Assembly (NCBI GenBank): GCA_018806915.1
Contig: JAGKQI010000011.1
Span: 109,040 to 173,039 of the forward strand
Source of the DNA: Phytophthora colocasiae
Taxonomy: Eukaryota; Oomycota; Peronosporomycetes; Peronosporales; Peronosporaceae
Reading direction: 5' to 3'
Length of the DNA: 64,000 bases
A program made the translations under genes and the position numbers. Positions 46,301 to 56,058 of the stretch are shown here, in pieces; the stretch's first letter is position 1; every line of letters starts with the position of its first letter. Under the pieces are notes generated by a model, which made no database searches, was not told the DNA's origin, and saw nothing but the letters and a program-made list of their open reading frames with translations.

Positions 46301-47673
46301 GCTTCGCCACAATGTTCACAGACATGGACCGTCAGTTGAAATCGCTTGGTCTGTTGTCGTATGGAGTGTCAGTGACTACGTTGGAGGAGGTGTTCATCAA
46401 GGTGGCTGAACTGGGTGACGAGAACCACCAGCACACTTTAGGTAACAATGTGCGGACTAATAACTCTGAATCCAGCGACTATCAGCCGTGCGACGAGATC
46501 ATCACGTCCACGCCGATGTTTAGCACACACCTGCGCGCTCTGCTGCTCAAGCGCTTCCGGTACGCCCGACGTGACAAGAAAACCATCATCTACAGCGCGT
46601 TACTACCGGTCTTGCTTATTGCTGCTGGCTTGGGAATCCTCAAGGGCAGTGCAATTGCATCGGACAACCCAACTATGGCGCTGACGACTGATGCGTACGC
46701 AGGTAATGAAACCCCGACGCCGTACTTCTGTCAGACTGGTTCGGATGCTGGAGAATGGTGCGGTGAGGTGATGAAATCGACCTATTTCTCTGGAGCGAAT
46801 GCCCAGGTGCTCTCGATTTCGACGCCGGCGTACGACTCTGATTCCCCCACGGTATTTGACACAACATATACGGACCCGGCCATCAACGCCAGCGGGTACA
46901 CGGGCTACAGCGTTTCAATGGGCCAGCAGCTTTACAACCGCGGATATGGACATGACGCCGACCTTGTTGAAGGGCAGTACGGCGCTTTCTTGGTATATGG
47001 TGATAGTGAGCAGAACCTGTTCGGCTACAACGTCTTCACCAACACGACTGCACCTCATTCATCGGCGATCTTCAAGGCGCTAATGGACCAGGCAGCATAT
47101 CGCTTCTTCTCCAACAGCTCAGAGGCCTCGATCATGAACTTGAAGGTCAATAACTACCCGCTTCCAGTGACTGCCGCCACGAAAGCTTTCTCTGGATCGG
47201 CAGTTGCGTTTGTGGCGTGCATGTTCATCTGCATCGCGTTCACATTCCTGCCGGCTTCTATGGTTGTGTTCTTGGTTAAGGAGAAGCAAGCGGAGCACAA
47301 CTCGAAACACCAGCAGCTCGTCTCCGGTGTGTCGTTGCCAGCCTTCTGGGTGTCCAACTACATTTGGGATCTGGTTATGTACATCGTTCCGTGTGTGTGC
47401 GCGCTTGCCTTGATCTACGGCTTCAACGTGTCATCCATGACCGGTCAGGACTGCAATAGCTGTACATCCGCGACGTTCCCGGCCGTGATCCTGCTCTTCA
47501 TCCTGTTTGGTTTCGCTATCTGCCCGTTTACCTACTGCTTGTCGTTCCTGTTCAAGGTACTGATCCAACAGTTAGGCTTTGACTGCCGATTGATCTCCAT
47601 TCGGAACGAATGCCCCAAATTTGGGTTGCCCATCAGTCAAGGTAGAACAGTCTATCTACAGCTATTGAATTAG
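43381..47673 (+). CDS. ABCA-type transporter ABCA2, truncated and fused to a repeat-derived tail
   Basis: It is open for 1430 codons with no frame break. It starts MAPDKGKANVAKLSERR, at the same place relative to TM1 (WTFIRALLWKNWLIK) as ABCA1. The first membrane domain, NBD1 (Walker A GHNGAGKTT near residue 733; LSGGMKRKLSV and LDEPTSGMDP near 835-865) and the start of the second membrane domain are intact and closely similar to ABCA1. At 47557, inside the second set of TM helices after LSFLFK, the sequence switches to repeat-unit DNA. The frame continues through 38 codons of the 31709-31942 exon (ending FGLPISQGRTVYLQLLN) to the stop. The rest of TMD2 and all of NBD2 are missing. A half-transporter product is possible, but a functional full ABCA is not. 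Confidence 0.9.
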   Translation: MAPDKGKANVAKLSERRTAWTFIRALLWKNWLIKRRHPVATACEVMVPILFIILLGILKSTTTTVAVPSGWSDTSSSTGDAALGTSYNLFQPTGQTIEWVSADLPKFALHESSMTGLLLKLGVQSVDDAIRLEELSTADQATCATGVIVNGLMETDTSSPYRVPTECANKVSPYKIAIAPDNAFTRDYFASVMEMWYPRVDLMNSSESLTVPSFSQSVMFFDTNDALTEYVKSDDYGKGIENPRIYAGIVFDSVPLGDKIGSFESIEYSLRLNSTDGDSVGRVPGTSSSVLDTDPFQTDINVDYYSRYTVTGFMTLQTLVTRFVSCMPEWNSANQSTSGVCQQSQTTALASSILDNILLDTLNDDAFIQEVLNTGFVSGEKSFSSILSNMADDTKELLLTPLRQAPQPFMGATVAPFPVNSFDSSSFYDTISNVFPVIFALSYLFTISRILVVFIQEKELRLREFMKILGVTEKTIIITWYMTYTAILFVGAVVQAVAGLAGLFPKTSVILTFFFFWLFGMSVLALAYLISTIFNRARVGSFVGMIVFFFMHSMSQGFTTGTAEGAKTIGCLLSPVGLSLGVQVLADAETTGAGVTFANVSALSNNFRFSTALWMFAFDTVLYTLIGLYLDKIMPKEYGTTLRWYFPVSPSYWRSRRQRAVTVQTQDALLDNVTLDVNPNIERVNAELREQERQGEALTVQRLRKVFNIPGGEKVAVQGLNLTMYKDQITCLLGHNGAGKTTLISMLTGMTAPSSGNATYRGMSVNEDMDDLRQSLGICFQHDVLFPDLSVEEHLLFFGQIKGYADQELFSVADKQIREVGLTEKRNSKPNDLSGGMKRKLSVAVSLLGDSSLVFLDEPTSGMDPYSRRSTWEILLNNRNDRVMVLTTHFMDEADILGDRIAIMAEGELRCCGSSLFLKNRFGAGYNLTLVKDDGKCDDKAVSAFITSYVPSAQLLSNVGSEIAFQLPLHSSSSFATMFTDMDRQLKSLGLLSYGVSVTTLEEVFIKVAELGDENHQHTLGNNVRTNNSESSDYQPCDEIITSTPMFSTHLRALLLKRFRYARRDKKTIIYSALLPVLLIAAGLGILKGSAIASDNPTMALTTDAYAGNETPTPYFCQTGSDAGEWCGEVMKSTYFSGANAQVLSISTPAYDSDSPTVFDTTYTDPAINASGYTGYSVSMGQQLYNRGYGHDADLVEGQYGAFLVYGDSEQNLFGYNVFTNTTAPHSSAIFKALMDQAAYRFFSNSSEASIMNLKVNNYPLPVTAATKAFSGSAVAFVACMFICIAFTFLPASMVVFLVKEKQAEHNSKHQQLVSGVSLPAFWVSNYIWDLVMYIVPCVCALALIYGFNVSSMTGQDCNSCTSATFPAVILLFILFGFAICPFTYCLSFLFKVLIQQLGFDCRLISIRNECPKFGLPISQGRTVYLQLLN
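47557..47558. other. tandem-duplication junction (ABCA2 / repeat unit)
   Basis: Left of this point the sequence is ABCA2. Right of it, TACTGATCCAACAGTTAGGC matches 31827 onward and 22468 onward. From here the order of genes repeats that seen from about 22.47 kb, displaced by about 25.1 kb. No target duplication or element end is visible at the join. Confidence 0.85.
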
Positions 47674-47923
47674 CTTGAGATCGTTGCAGGTTAGTCCAAA
47701 GAGTTGTCCACCTATCTAGTTAATCAAATTTCTTCTACGTATTTTTTGGATGTTGGGCTCGACCGTCAAACTATAAAGCAATAGATAGTATTATCTTCTC
47801 TTATGATTTCTTATTCCTGATTGGTGCCACCAACTATCTTTTAGATCTCAAGCTATGAGTTCTGCGATATGGTTAGATAGGAACTTGTCGAAGCGTAGTT
47901 GCTACACTGGATGGATAGTGAGT

Positions 47924-48808
47924 TCACGCTGGATTCTTACGCTTGGCTAAGTACTTCGAGATAGATCTCTCCTCACGGTGCCATTCAACATGAGCAGTCA
48001 ATGCACCAGGCGATCGGAATCGCTTGTTGCATCTTGGATAGGGACACACCAGATCAACTTCATCTTCCGACGACGAACCCGAATCCTGGTTCAAGACCAT
48101 TTCCAACACAGGTGCGCGCACCCTGAAACCAGGAAGAACGTCGCCACCGTCAAGATCTCTCCACGCAGTGTTGTCATAGCATTGTACGTCTCCATTGTTG
48201 TCGAGATAGTACTCATACATCCGCTGAAAGTCTGGGCGTGGGTCGATCAGCCAACCCAACTGGACGCCGTGCTGGAAATATTCGTTTCGCATCTTTCGAT
48301 CAAGAGCGCTGCGTTGAGAGCCTCGACCAGAGAGCTTATCAATCTCAACAACAAAGATGGGAACAAAGGGTTCGCCACGATACGTCCATATCTGTTCACG
48401 AGTCAAATTCCTGTCATCATGTCGCGGTGTGTATGCCACGTCGGGCATCCTCACTTCGGGCTTTCCGGGACGCTGCTCCAGAATGAACGCCCCTTGCGAG
48501 GTTGTCACTCCGCCTCCTTTTCTAGACCACTTTGACCACTGACCAAGGAGCTCTGTAATCTTGGCCGCCACTTTCTCGTTGCCATATACGACCATTCGTA
48601 AAGGGATGAAGCGACCTTCGTCGATGAAGAACGCCAGCTGCTCGCCAAAAACAGGGTTCACCAGTGGACCTAGCTTCTTCACGTGATGATTCAACTGGTT
48701 CAGCTCTACTCCAGGATAGTCCTTGACGTAGCACAAAGTCGTCTTCGTTTCCAAGTCGCGTACGAGTCGCGTAAGGACGTCTTCGTGAGGTTTTTGCTTG
48801 TCCGCCAT
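47924..48808 (-). CDS. Uma2-family PD-(D/E)XK nuclease-fold protein with C2H2 finger
   Basis: This is the intact copy: 294 residues, ATG complement at 48806-48808. Residues about 45-230 have the Uma2 (DUF820) pattern: PDVAY at 122-126, VPIFVVEIDKLS at 149-160, a K at 172, then the YFQHGVQLGWLIDP turn at 177-190. D123, E155 and K172 (or K158) fit the PD-(D/E)XK catalytic set. Uma2 is mainly bacterial (very abundant in cyanobacteria). After an acidic SSSEDE linker, residues 255-277 form a C2H2 zinc finger (C255, C260, H273, H277), and the end is basic. The finger suggests nuclear DNA or RNA binding. I infer a fusion of a bacterial-type nuclease fold to a eukaryotic finger; activity is unknown. 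No signal peptide is seen. Confidence 0.82.
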   Translation of the reverse strand: MADKQKPHEDVLTRLVRDLETKTTLCYVKDYPGVELNQLNHHVKKLGPLVNPVFGEQLAFFIDEGRFIPLRMVVYGNEKVAAKITELLGQWSKWSRKGGGVTTSQGAFILEQRPGKPEVRMPDVAYTPRHDDRNLTREQIWTYRGEPFVPIFVVEIDKLSGRGSQRSALDRKMRNEYFQHGVQLGWLIDPRPDFQRMYEYYLDNNGDVQCYDNTAWRDLDGGDVLPGFRVRAPVLEMVLNQDSGSSSEDEVDLVCPYPRCNKRFRSPGALTAHVEWHREERSISKYLAKRKNPA

Positions 48809-49187
48809 CGCTGCTCTTTCTCACTGAGTGCTTTTCGACCGAGAAATTACACGTTGTGGTCCACACTTTTTAAGGTCGGTCCTAGATTAGGCAAAGTGTC
48901 ACTTACGGTACTATTATAATACCCGACTGTTCTTAAAGATGTGTGCAGACTTACAAGATGTAGCAAACAGCGCAAGTGGTCTGTGGGCACAGTGAGCGAC
49001 ATTAATGTGTATCCACGTTAATATATGTCGCTCAATGTATTCCTTGTGCCTGAGAGTAGTAAGCCAATCCGATATTTTTTTGAAATCTTCCCAACTTTCG
49101 GATTCACTCCAGCGACTCAATGTCATCGTCCTCTACTGGTGCATACTTGGTTGACGAATCTGCTACAATATGGCAGAAATGTGTGAA
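48809..49187. other. intergenic region between Uma2-C2H2 and channel gene, unit D
   Basis: About 380 bp with no gene. It contains GAGCGACATTAATGTG ... CGCTC, an imperfect inverted repeat (GTGAGCGACATTAA / TTAATATATGTCGCTCA) at about 48992-49034, conserved in all units. Confidence 0.6.
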
Positions 49188-51918
49188 TTACGAAAGATAA
49201 CCAACAACGACAAAGAGTAGGGATTGCGTCGTACCTGAGCTACGGTTGCGAAGTACCTGTACTGGAGGTGCTGGTTTATTGTCGTCTTCAAATTTCAATG
49301 GATTTTGAGACTTCCACTTTCCATTCGTCTCGTGCATGCTGAAGTTGACGGCTTCTGTTGTGTGGATACTAGGTACTAGTTCCTCCATAGGTTTCCCTGT
49401 TGCAGCGTCCACACTGCGAAGTCTCGAGGCAAAATTTGGTGCAACAACGTGAGTGTGGGTGACGATATCCTGTTGTTCTGGCTCCAATTTCGTCACCAAA
49501 GTCTCGTTGCTGTCATTGTTAGCTGCGTTTGCCTTGGCAATGGCTTCAAGACGCCGATTACTGAGCCAAACACCCCTTTCAAGCCCTCTCCTGGGGTTAT
49601 CATGGCTATTATCTGGTGAATCGGTCGGTACTTGGCGGAAACTCGCATTCCAGTCAAGTGGGTCATTTGCCATTACGATCTGTAGTAGAGGCGAGAAAGC
49701 AGCGTAGCAGTCTTTACCTTCTCTTAACGCGTCCAACATCTTAAACACCTGCTTGGGTAGATCACTCAGCTTGATATCCAGGAAGTGAAGGGGTTCGTCT
49801 TCCTTTTCTTCTTCAATATCATTTAAAGAAGTAACTGGTGTTTCAATTGGAGTTTCCGTTGTCTTTAATCGGTTGGAAACCAGTGCTCGAATTGACATAA
49901 GAGCAGCAGCACTAGCAGAATGAACATTGACCGACTGCTTATGGATTTTTCGTAAATCCTCCACTATTTCCAGCAATGCATCCCCCCAATAGTTCTCCAT
50001 CTCCAATTTCGAACAAGCCACCAGCTTTTTCTTACGGAGATGGTCGTACGCAGCTTCACAGATCCGAAGTGCCAAGTTACTGAAAGGGTGACTATGTAGT
50101 ACTTCAACCAAAGCTTCAACTTAAAGCCAAAGATCACAAGCTCGAACACTTCGGACAGTGTACGTACTGATCGCACTACCTAATAACCCCTTCTCTCCGA
50201 AGAAATCCCCACGTCGAAGTCCAATTGGTCGAGTGAGAGCAAGAAGAGAGCGACTGTGTAGTTGAAGATGTCCTCGAAGCACGAAATACATGGCACGGGC
50301 GATACTCCCCTCCACTACGATACATTCATCGGATGGGTACCTTCGAAGTGCAGATGTTCCACTAACGAATATCTAAACCGTTCCAGTTCATCTAAACCTT
50401 CCAACACGTGGGTTCAATGACGTTTTTGATAAACCAGTCTACAGGTTCTTTCGACACGTGCATGACACAAGCAGTTCGGATAGGTTTCGGCATTTCACCC
50501 AAAATCTCTTCGTAATTAACCCCTGCATGGGACGACCATAACGAAGTCATAAAGGCATGTGCTCGAGCTTTGAGCTTCTCACTAACACGTAATCGAGCCA
50601 AATAAATCTCAATCGCGATGTGGTTCTTACGGAAATCCACCTCCAAACCAATGTACGAGATGAAAAGACTGGCTAATTCACCCAAGACGAACGACATGGT
50701 AATAAGACCCACGAACGAGACGGCGATGTGAAATGCATAGAGAGAAGCTGTTTCCGGTGCTAAATTCCTCGCTTTCTTGACAAATGTTGTAGTTGCAAAG
50801 AAGAGACCACGTAAGAACCGAAGTGTAAGTTGAGAAGGAGAAGGGTCTTCTGGATTCGAGATCACCAGCTCTTGAGACGGAAGCCAAGCGTCCCATTCCT
50901 CACCAAAACCCACTTCATTCGCCACCGCTAAGTAGGCACAAGCAGCCCAGTAGATTAACAGCAAGTAGAGTAAACAAATGTACCAGAAGCGGGTGATTTC
51001 GTACGTGACGCTGCGTCGATTGAGCTCATCCAAGTAACTCACAACGTTGAAGATTTTTAGACAGCGCAGTAATCGGAACCAAGGGCTACAGTGGAAATCG
51101 GATAGAAACCGGTAGAACGGGATAGCAGCGATGATGTCCCACAACATTCTCTCCTTCTTGTAGGTAGAACGTAAATCTTGTTCGTAAAGTTCCATAGAAG
51201 CGGGGGATTCCCGAACGTGCCAACTGAACCAGACGTCGATGATAAACACCAACTCACACATTAACCCAAAGGATTTAACCGCTACCGCCATCGGGGTAGA
51301 GCGGTCGAGATCGTCCATTGCAAGTTGATACGGAGCCAACACAGAGACGTAAAGGATACAAACAACCATGAACCTCAACCAGGCCAAGTGGAAAGCGCTC
51401 TGGACCTCTGTTCCCTCTATCAGACAATGCAGTGGTGTGAGAATGAACCGGTTAACCCATTTGAACACTATTTTCCCCAAATTCGTCGTGTGGCCATCTC
51501 CATGCCTCAATCTCACATGATGCAGCTCCTCCTTGATCCGTTCAGCCCGTTGATTCAGAATATCCGCTCTGGAAAGCATTAACCCCGTTGCAGCATCCGT
51601 TCCTCGTTGTTGCTCCTCACGGGATAATTGCACTAATCGCGTCTGCTCTCGATGGATATTTACGATCCGCATGACCTTCTCTTTCCACTCGGGATAGCGA
51701 TCAAACACCAGCTCCAAAGATTCGCGAGATAATTTGTACAGAATACAGGAGGTTTGTGCTTGGATGTGAGCATTGCGTTTGCCATTGGTAAATAACCCAT
51801 TCTCTCCGAAATAACTCCCAGCCGAGATCTCGTTCACTTTCCGGAGCTGTTCGACCACACTATTTCTTTGGATAGAGGGTCCACTGGAGGATTTACGAAC
51901 CCCAAACGCCACAATTCC
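49188..51918 (-). CDS. cyclic-nucleotide-gated-channel-like protein, unit D copy (3' half frame-broken)
   Basis: This is the best copy of the 5' half: 506 open codons (51912-50392) from the partial first nucleotide-binding fold through all membrane helices and the C-linker. The pore region reads LRFLRGLFFATTTFVKKARNL, with no potassium filter. Deletions then break the frame: a missing C near 50400, another near 50340, and missing bases near 50116-50130. The second binding fold and the polar tail (50111-49188) are open in their own frame. Relative to unit A/B, one G is missing near 51900, so the first codons read VAFGVRK rather than LWRLGVRK. In-frame similarity begins right after a splice acceptor (CCGCAG) and no ATG precedes it. 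Confidence 0.8.
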
Positions 51919-52016
51919 TGCGGTTCACGTTAGTTGATTCCGTTATCTGACGTAGTTCGCAAACAAGGTCTGAAGTAGTTCGCAAACAGGGCCTCGGTGC
52001 TGAACTCCTATATTTC

Positions 52017-53120
52017 TCAGTCGTATCGCGAGTTGCCGCTGTTGGATCCTGGTCGTCGTGTGATGCCCAGTGACGTGAGAATGAGATCCGTAGCAGCAGC
52101 TTGACTAGCTAGGAGCCGTTTGACCTCTTCCAGTTCCTTGGCTGCAGACTGCTCCACAGCTACAAGTCGCTCCTCGAAAGCTTGGGTCGCAGTTGCGAAT
52201 CGCTCAGCCACTCTTACAGCCTCTTGTTGTGCCTGCTCTCGAAGCGCAAGTTCTCGACGCTGTGCATCGATGATTGAGACCAGCGTTGCTCGCTCACTGT
52301 ATCGTTGTCAGTTGATTACGTCGGTAAAAGCATCAAGAAGAGTTCAACGTACCTTTCCCAAGCCTCCTCTTCCTTTGACGTGTGAACGTCACAAGCCGCA
52401 TGCGTGCATCGAGGAGACTTACTTGACCTTGAAGTCTGTGCTTTTGCCTTAGACTTTCCTGGTTTCTTTAACTTAACTTGTTCCACTGCAGGAATCTGTC
52501 GAGTAGGCGATTCGATCGTGCTTTGCCGTGGTTTCTGCAGATATTTTCACAGTCAGCAAGGGTTTACAGATCCAACCACTTTGTCTCACCCAATTCGTCG
52601 TACTAAGTGTAAAAGGCTCGACCGTCGTGACCTTGTTGTAGTCCTTGGTCAGTTGCACCCCTGCCAATCTGCATCACAACCGTATTAAAAGCTGTAGCCA
52701 CCCAAGCCTTAACTTCCGAATTGCAGTCAGTCGCTCGTACTTCTGCTGCGCTTCAACTACATGTTCCCGAGCACGTTCTTGTCGTGCCAGGTGCATCTGG
52801 ATGGAGCTTTCTTGCGACTCAGTTGGGTGCAGCAGAGCCGCCTCCGTCTCAGAAGCAGTGGCCATAGTAAAGCGATTTCCATGTGCTTCTTCCTCTTCAG
52901 CAGCGAACTCCTCTGCTCGCAACGACCTTGAATTCGTCTATAGAAATTCCATTTAGCCGAACCTTCAGTAAAAAAAAATCCGGTTAAAAAGATGCATCAC
53001 CTTGGGTGAAAACGTGCACTCGTTATCCTGCTGCAGTCGCAGCTCCTGTGATTTACTCGCCAGCTTGCGCTGTCCGTGCAGCTTCCAGGCCAACTGCTTG
53101 TCGTAGATGGCGCTGTCCAT
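52017..53120 (-). CDS. coiled-coil hypothetical protein, unit D copy
   Basis: It is nearly identical to the unit C copy (26921-28024). ATG complement at 53118-53120, stop at 52017. It differs by one added C near 52661 and one fewer A in the poly-A run near 52970. The exon structure is not resolved, for the same reasons as in unit C. Confidence 0.5.
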
Positions 53121-53149
53121 TTGTGCCTCTTCAATACAGTGTACCAATA

Positions 53150-53256
53150 AGCTTAATTTTATTTAAGCTCAAATTAAAGACAATTTTATTTAAGCTCACT
53201 GAGTTGGTAAAACTAATTAAGGCTTAATTTTATTTAAGCTCACTGAGTTGGTTGGG
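53150..53256. repeat. three AATTTTATTTAAGCTC direct repeats, unit D
   Basis: The same array as in unit C, with one extra A between the first and second copies. Confidence 0.7.
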
Positions 53257-53531
53257 GCAAACATCACACCCGTCTAGCGCGCTCAATACAGCGAAAGGAG
53301 AGGCGTAACTTGGCATACGTTTAGAAGGCATCTTTACCAACATATCTGAATTGTGCCACAGCGGCGGAGTGCTTGTAGCGAGCGCACCACCACGATAAAG
53401 CACTGGATACGAGCTTATTTTTGCGGTGGTTGGCGTTCTTTCACCAACCACCACGGCATCGCTCGCTGAAAATTACGTCAGTCGTTAGCCTGTGTAATGC
53501 AGAGTCGCTTCATCTGTCGTTAACCTGTGTA

Positions 53532-54908
53532 ATGCCGATTCGCTTGCCTCCGCTCGTGCCGCCGCCGCCACTGCGAGCGCCTGTAGCACGCGCTACCACT
53601 GCAGATTCCTCACCGGCATCACCGTCTTCTTCACCCAGTACGATGACGACTGCTGCGGACCAGAGACGCCGACAGACGTCTGCAAAGCAGCGAGTAACGC
53701 TGGACGACGTAGAGCGCCACATTATGCAGATTTCACCGCACTTACCGTCAGATACCAAGTGCCGCATGGCCAAGGCGCAGCTCAAGCGTCTCAAGCACTG
53801 CGAGATCGTGCGCCAGTCGCGCGTACGCAAGAAGGTGAGGACATGGATGCTATACTGTCATTGACATGATAACTTTTTATAAACCTATATATGACTGGTT
53901 AAACAGAACGAGCGTAAAGGACTACGCCAGGTAAATGACGAGCTGGAAACAGAGCTGAACAATATGCTGACGACCTACAGACGCCAACACGACTGGATGC
54001 AGTTCGACGAACGCAGTCTACGCGATGTTCTGTTCAAAAAGTTTGTGCATTCGATCTACGAGGTGCGCGGACTCCGCAGAGAAAGCTCGGAGCTCAAAGA
54101 CCAGATCCTCATCTACGACGCACTGGGAGAGCAGATGCAACGGCTTCAGGAAGACTTTACAATTCCGAGACAACTTGGCTCGAGAACGTCCATCGGCACA
54201 GTCCACTTCCAGGAACTCTCGGTGGAAGAAGCTAGAGATATCATGATCGATTCGCACCGGCAAGCAACATCATTCTTCGAAACGATGCAGAAGGTGGAGG
54301 CTGGAGAGGAGGAGAAGACGATGGGTTGGACGCAGCACCAACGGATCACACAGGACGGAAGAGTGCAGTTCAACTTTACAAAGAGGATTGAGACCATTGG
54401 GACGGAGGAGCTGGTGCACAAGAGCTGGGAAATGTACTGCGACTTTGGACTGTATCACGGCATCTATTCGTCCGTGCAGAAGCTCGAGATTCTACAGAAA
54501 ATCAATGACAACACGCTGTTGATCCGCCGAGACCTACAGGAAGGGAGCTCAGCACCAATATTCCGCACAGTCTTCCTGCTGTTCCGGATACGACTGCCGA
54601 ATGGATACCTCATCTGTTTCAGATCGCACAACCTCGCGGTGTGCGTCGAGGACGACGACGACCCGAATGTGCAGTGGATGGAAATGTTTTACTGGCTTAT
54701 GATCACGGACCCACCCCAAGAGGATGCAGAACAGGGAGTTGTTGGGCCTCAAAGACCTCCCGTGCGAGGTTGTGATGTCACATTTGGGGGCAATCTCCTC
54801 AACGGCCGAAGCAGAAAGCACGCCACGATTTGGAAGTACCAGATCGCGATGGCTCTACTCCGTTGGGAGAGTAACACTGCTGCGCCATTGTTCGCGCTGT
54901 ATGGATAG
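53532..54908 (+). CDS. bZIP-type regulator bZIP1, intact copy
   Basis: Exon 1 53532-53834, intron 53835-53906 (72 bp, GTGAGG...AACAG), exon 2 53907-54908; 434 residues. A Pro/Ser-rich N-terminus leads to a basic segment (LKRLKHCEIVRQSRVRKK, about residues 84-101), interrupted by the intron exactly at its end, then a coiled coil (NERKGLRQVNDELETEL). The rest carries the same domain as bZIP2: RTVFLLFRIRLPNGYLICFRS at about 308-328 and WKYQIAMALLRWE near the end. Aligned on RxSRxRKK, the near-invariant basic-region Asn is His, followed by Cys. Oomycetes are known to have bZIPs with other residues at this position. The role is inferred to be a nuclear regulator. It is divergent from the coiled-coil gene and convergent with the CRN body. 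Confidence 0.82.
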
Positions 54909-55175
54909 TGCTAATTTCTCTAATATTTATCCAAAACTGTATAGGACGAACTTAGTAGTAGGTAGCCATTATTGCGCCATGTTGGCTACGATTGTATTGC
55001 CTATCAGTCCCTGCTATTTTGTATAATATTTAGTTGGACTCCACTCTAGAAACTCTTAAGCGCTATGGACGATCAGAGATACCTTTCGATGCCATGATTA
55101 AGCAGATGAGTGCAAGTAAGAAGATCTCAATTAGCAAAAGGATTGCAAACGCTTGGACGATCATATGGAAGATAT
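54909..55175. other. 3' intergenic region between bZIP1 and CRN body, unit D
   Basis: About 270 bp between convergent genes. The frame at 55034-55246 is not supported by any domain and differs between units. Confidence 0.5.
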
Positions 55176-56058
55176 TTATTGCAGCATCGTGTAAATTTTC
55201 CCGACGATTTCTTTTAATCCTTCAAAAGTCGGTATGGTATCGGTGAGTGGAAGAGTACACTCTTGCTGTCGGACCCTCTCGTCTTCACTGATCAAGAACT
55301 TCCACTCGAGAAAATTAGTCACAATGCCATACACCACAGATAGTTCTTCGACATCAGCAACAACTTCCAGCCCCGTCACATTCTGAACCAGTCCTTGCAG
55401 CATATCTTCACGCTTTTAGCTTGGACAAGTGAAAGTCTCTTGGTGCCACGCTGGAGCACGAACTCGAATCGACCTTTCAGGAGCACGTTCTTCCCAACCA
55501 CGTCTTCTTTGACTAATATGCGGACGTTCTTGAGTAGACGACTAACAGTTTCAAGGATCGGGGCGATAAAGCAATCTCTTGGCTTCTTTCCCATCCCAGA
55601 GTTGTCCATAGAGTTCCCGCATGTCAACAATACGAGCGAGGAGTAGCTCGATCTCAGCATCAGGAATATCGCTGGGCTGAAGGTCGTAAGAATCGTCGAA
55701 GTTGTAAATAGGTTTGATATCTTCCTAACAAAGACTCGAATAGTCCGCAGTCTTGTCGACATCGTGTTTTTTCCGCTTTTTGTGTGTTTTTCTTCGCGTT
55801 TGTCTTCTGGTTCACCTCTTGATTCTTCTGACGAATCATTGCATTGATTGCAGCCCATCGCTTAAGACGTTCGGAGTGACGGTATATTGTAGTTGGTGGT
55901 GCCACGCCGAGAGCCATGGCTGGGGAGCGGTCGTTTTCTTGCTTCGGAACTACCACCAGCACGTGGATAGCCTTCTTCGTCGGAGCACCTCCAAACACGT
56001 CGCCAATCTCTTCCGCTGGGTCGATTTCTCCGTCCAGTAGCCCCTTTACGTGATCAGG
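55176..56058 (-). pseudogene. CRN-like effector body, unit D copy
   Basis: It is homologous to 30078-30960 with extra damage: two added bases near 55415 (TTTTAGCTTGG) and two fewer A near 55567 split the nuclease-like part. The IHVLVVVP end of the DWL-like domain (about 55963) and the C-terminal [13 protein letters not shown] part are retained, as is the VQAK variant of the catalytic core. The amber codon shared with units B and C is at about 55726. Confidence 0.6.

Noticed and set aside
54724..55026. 100-codon frame overlapping the end of bZIP1
   Set aside because: It is an alternate frame of the bZIP1 3' coding region running into intergenic DNA, with no domain.
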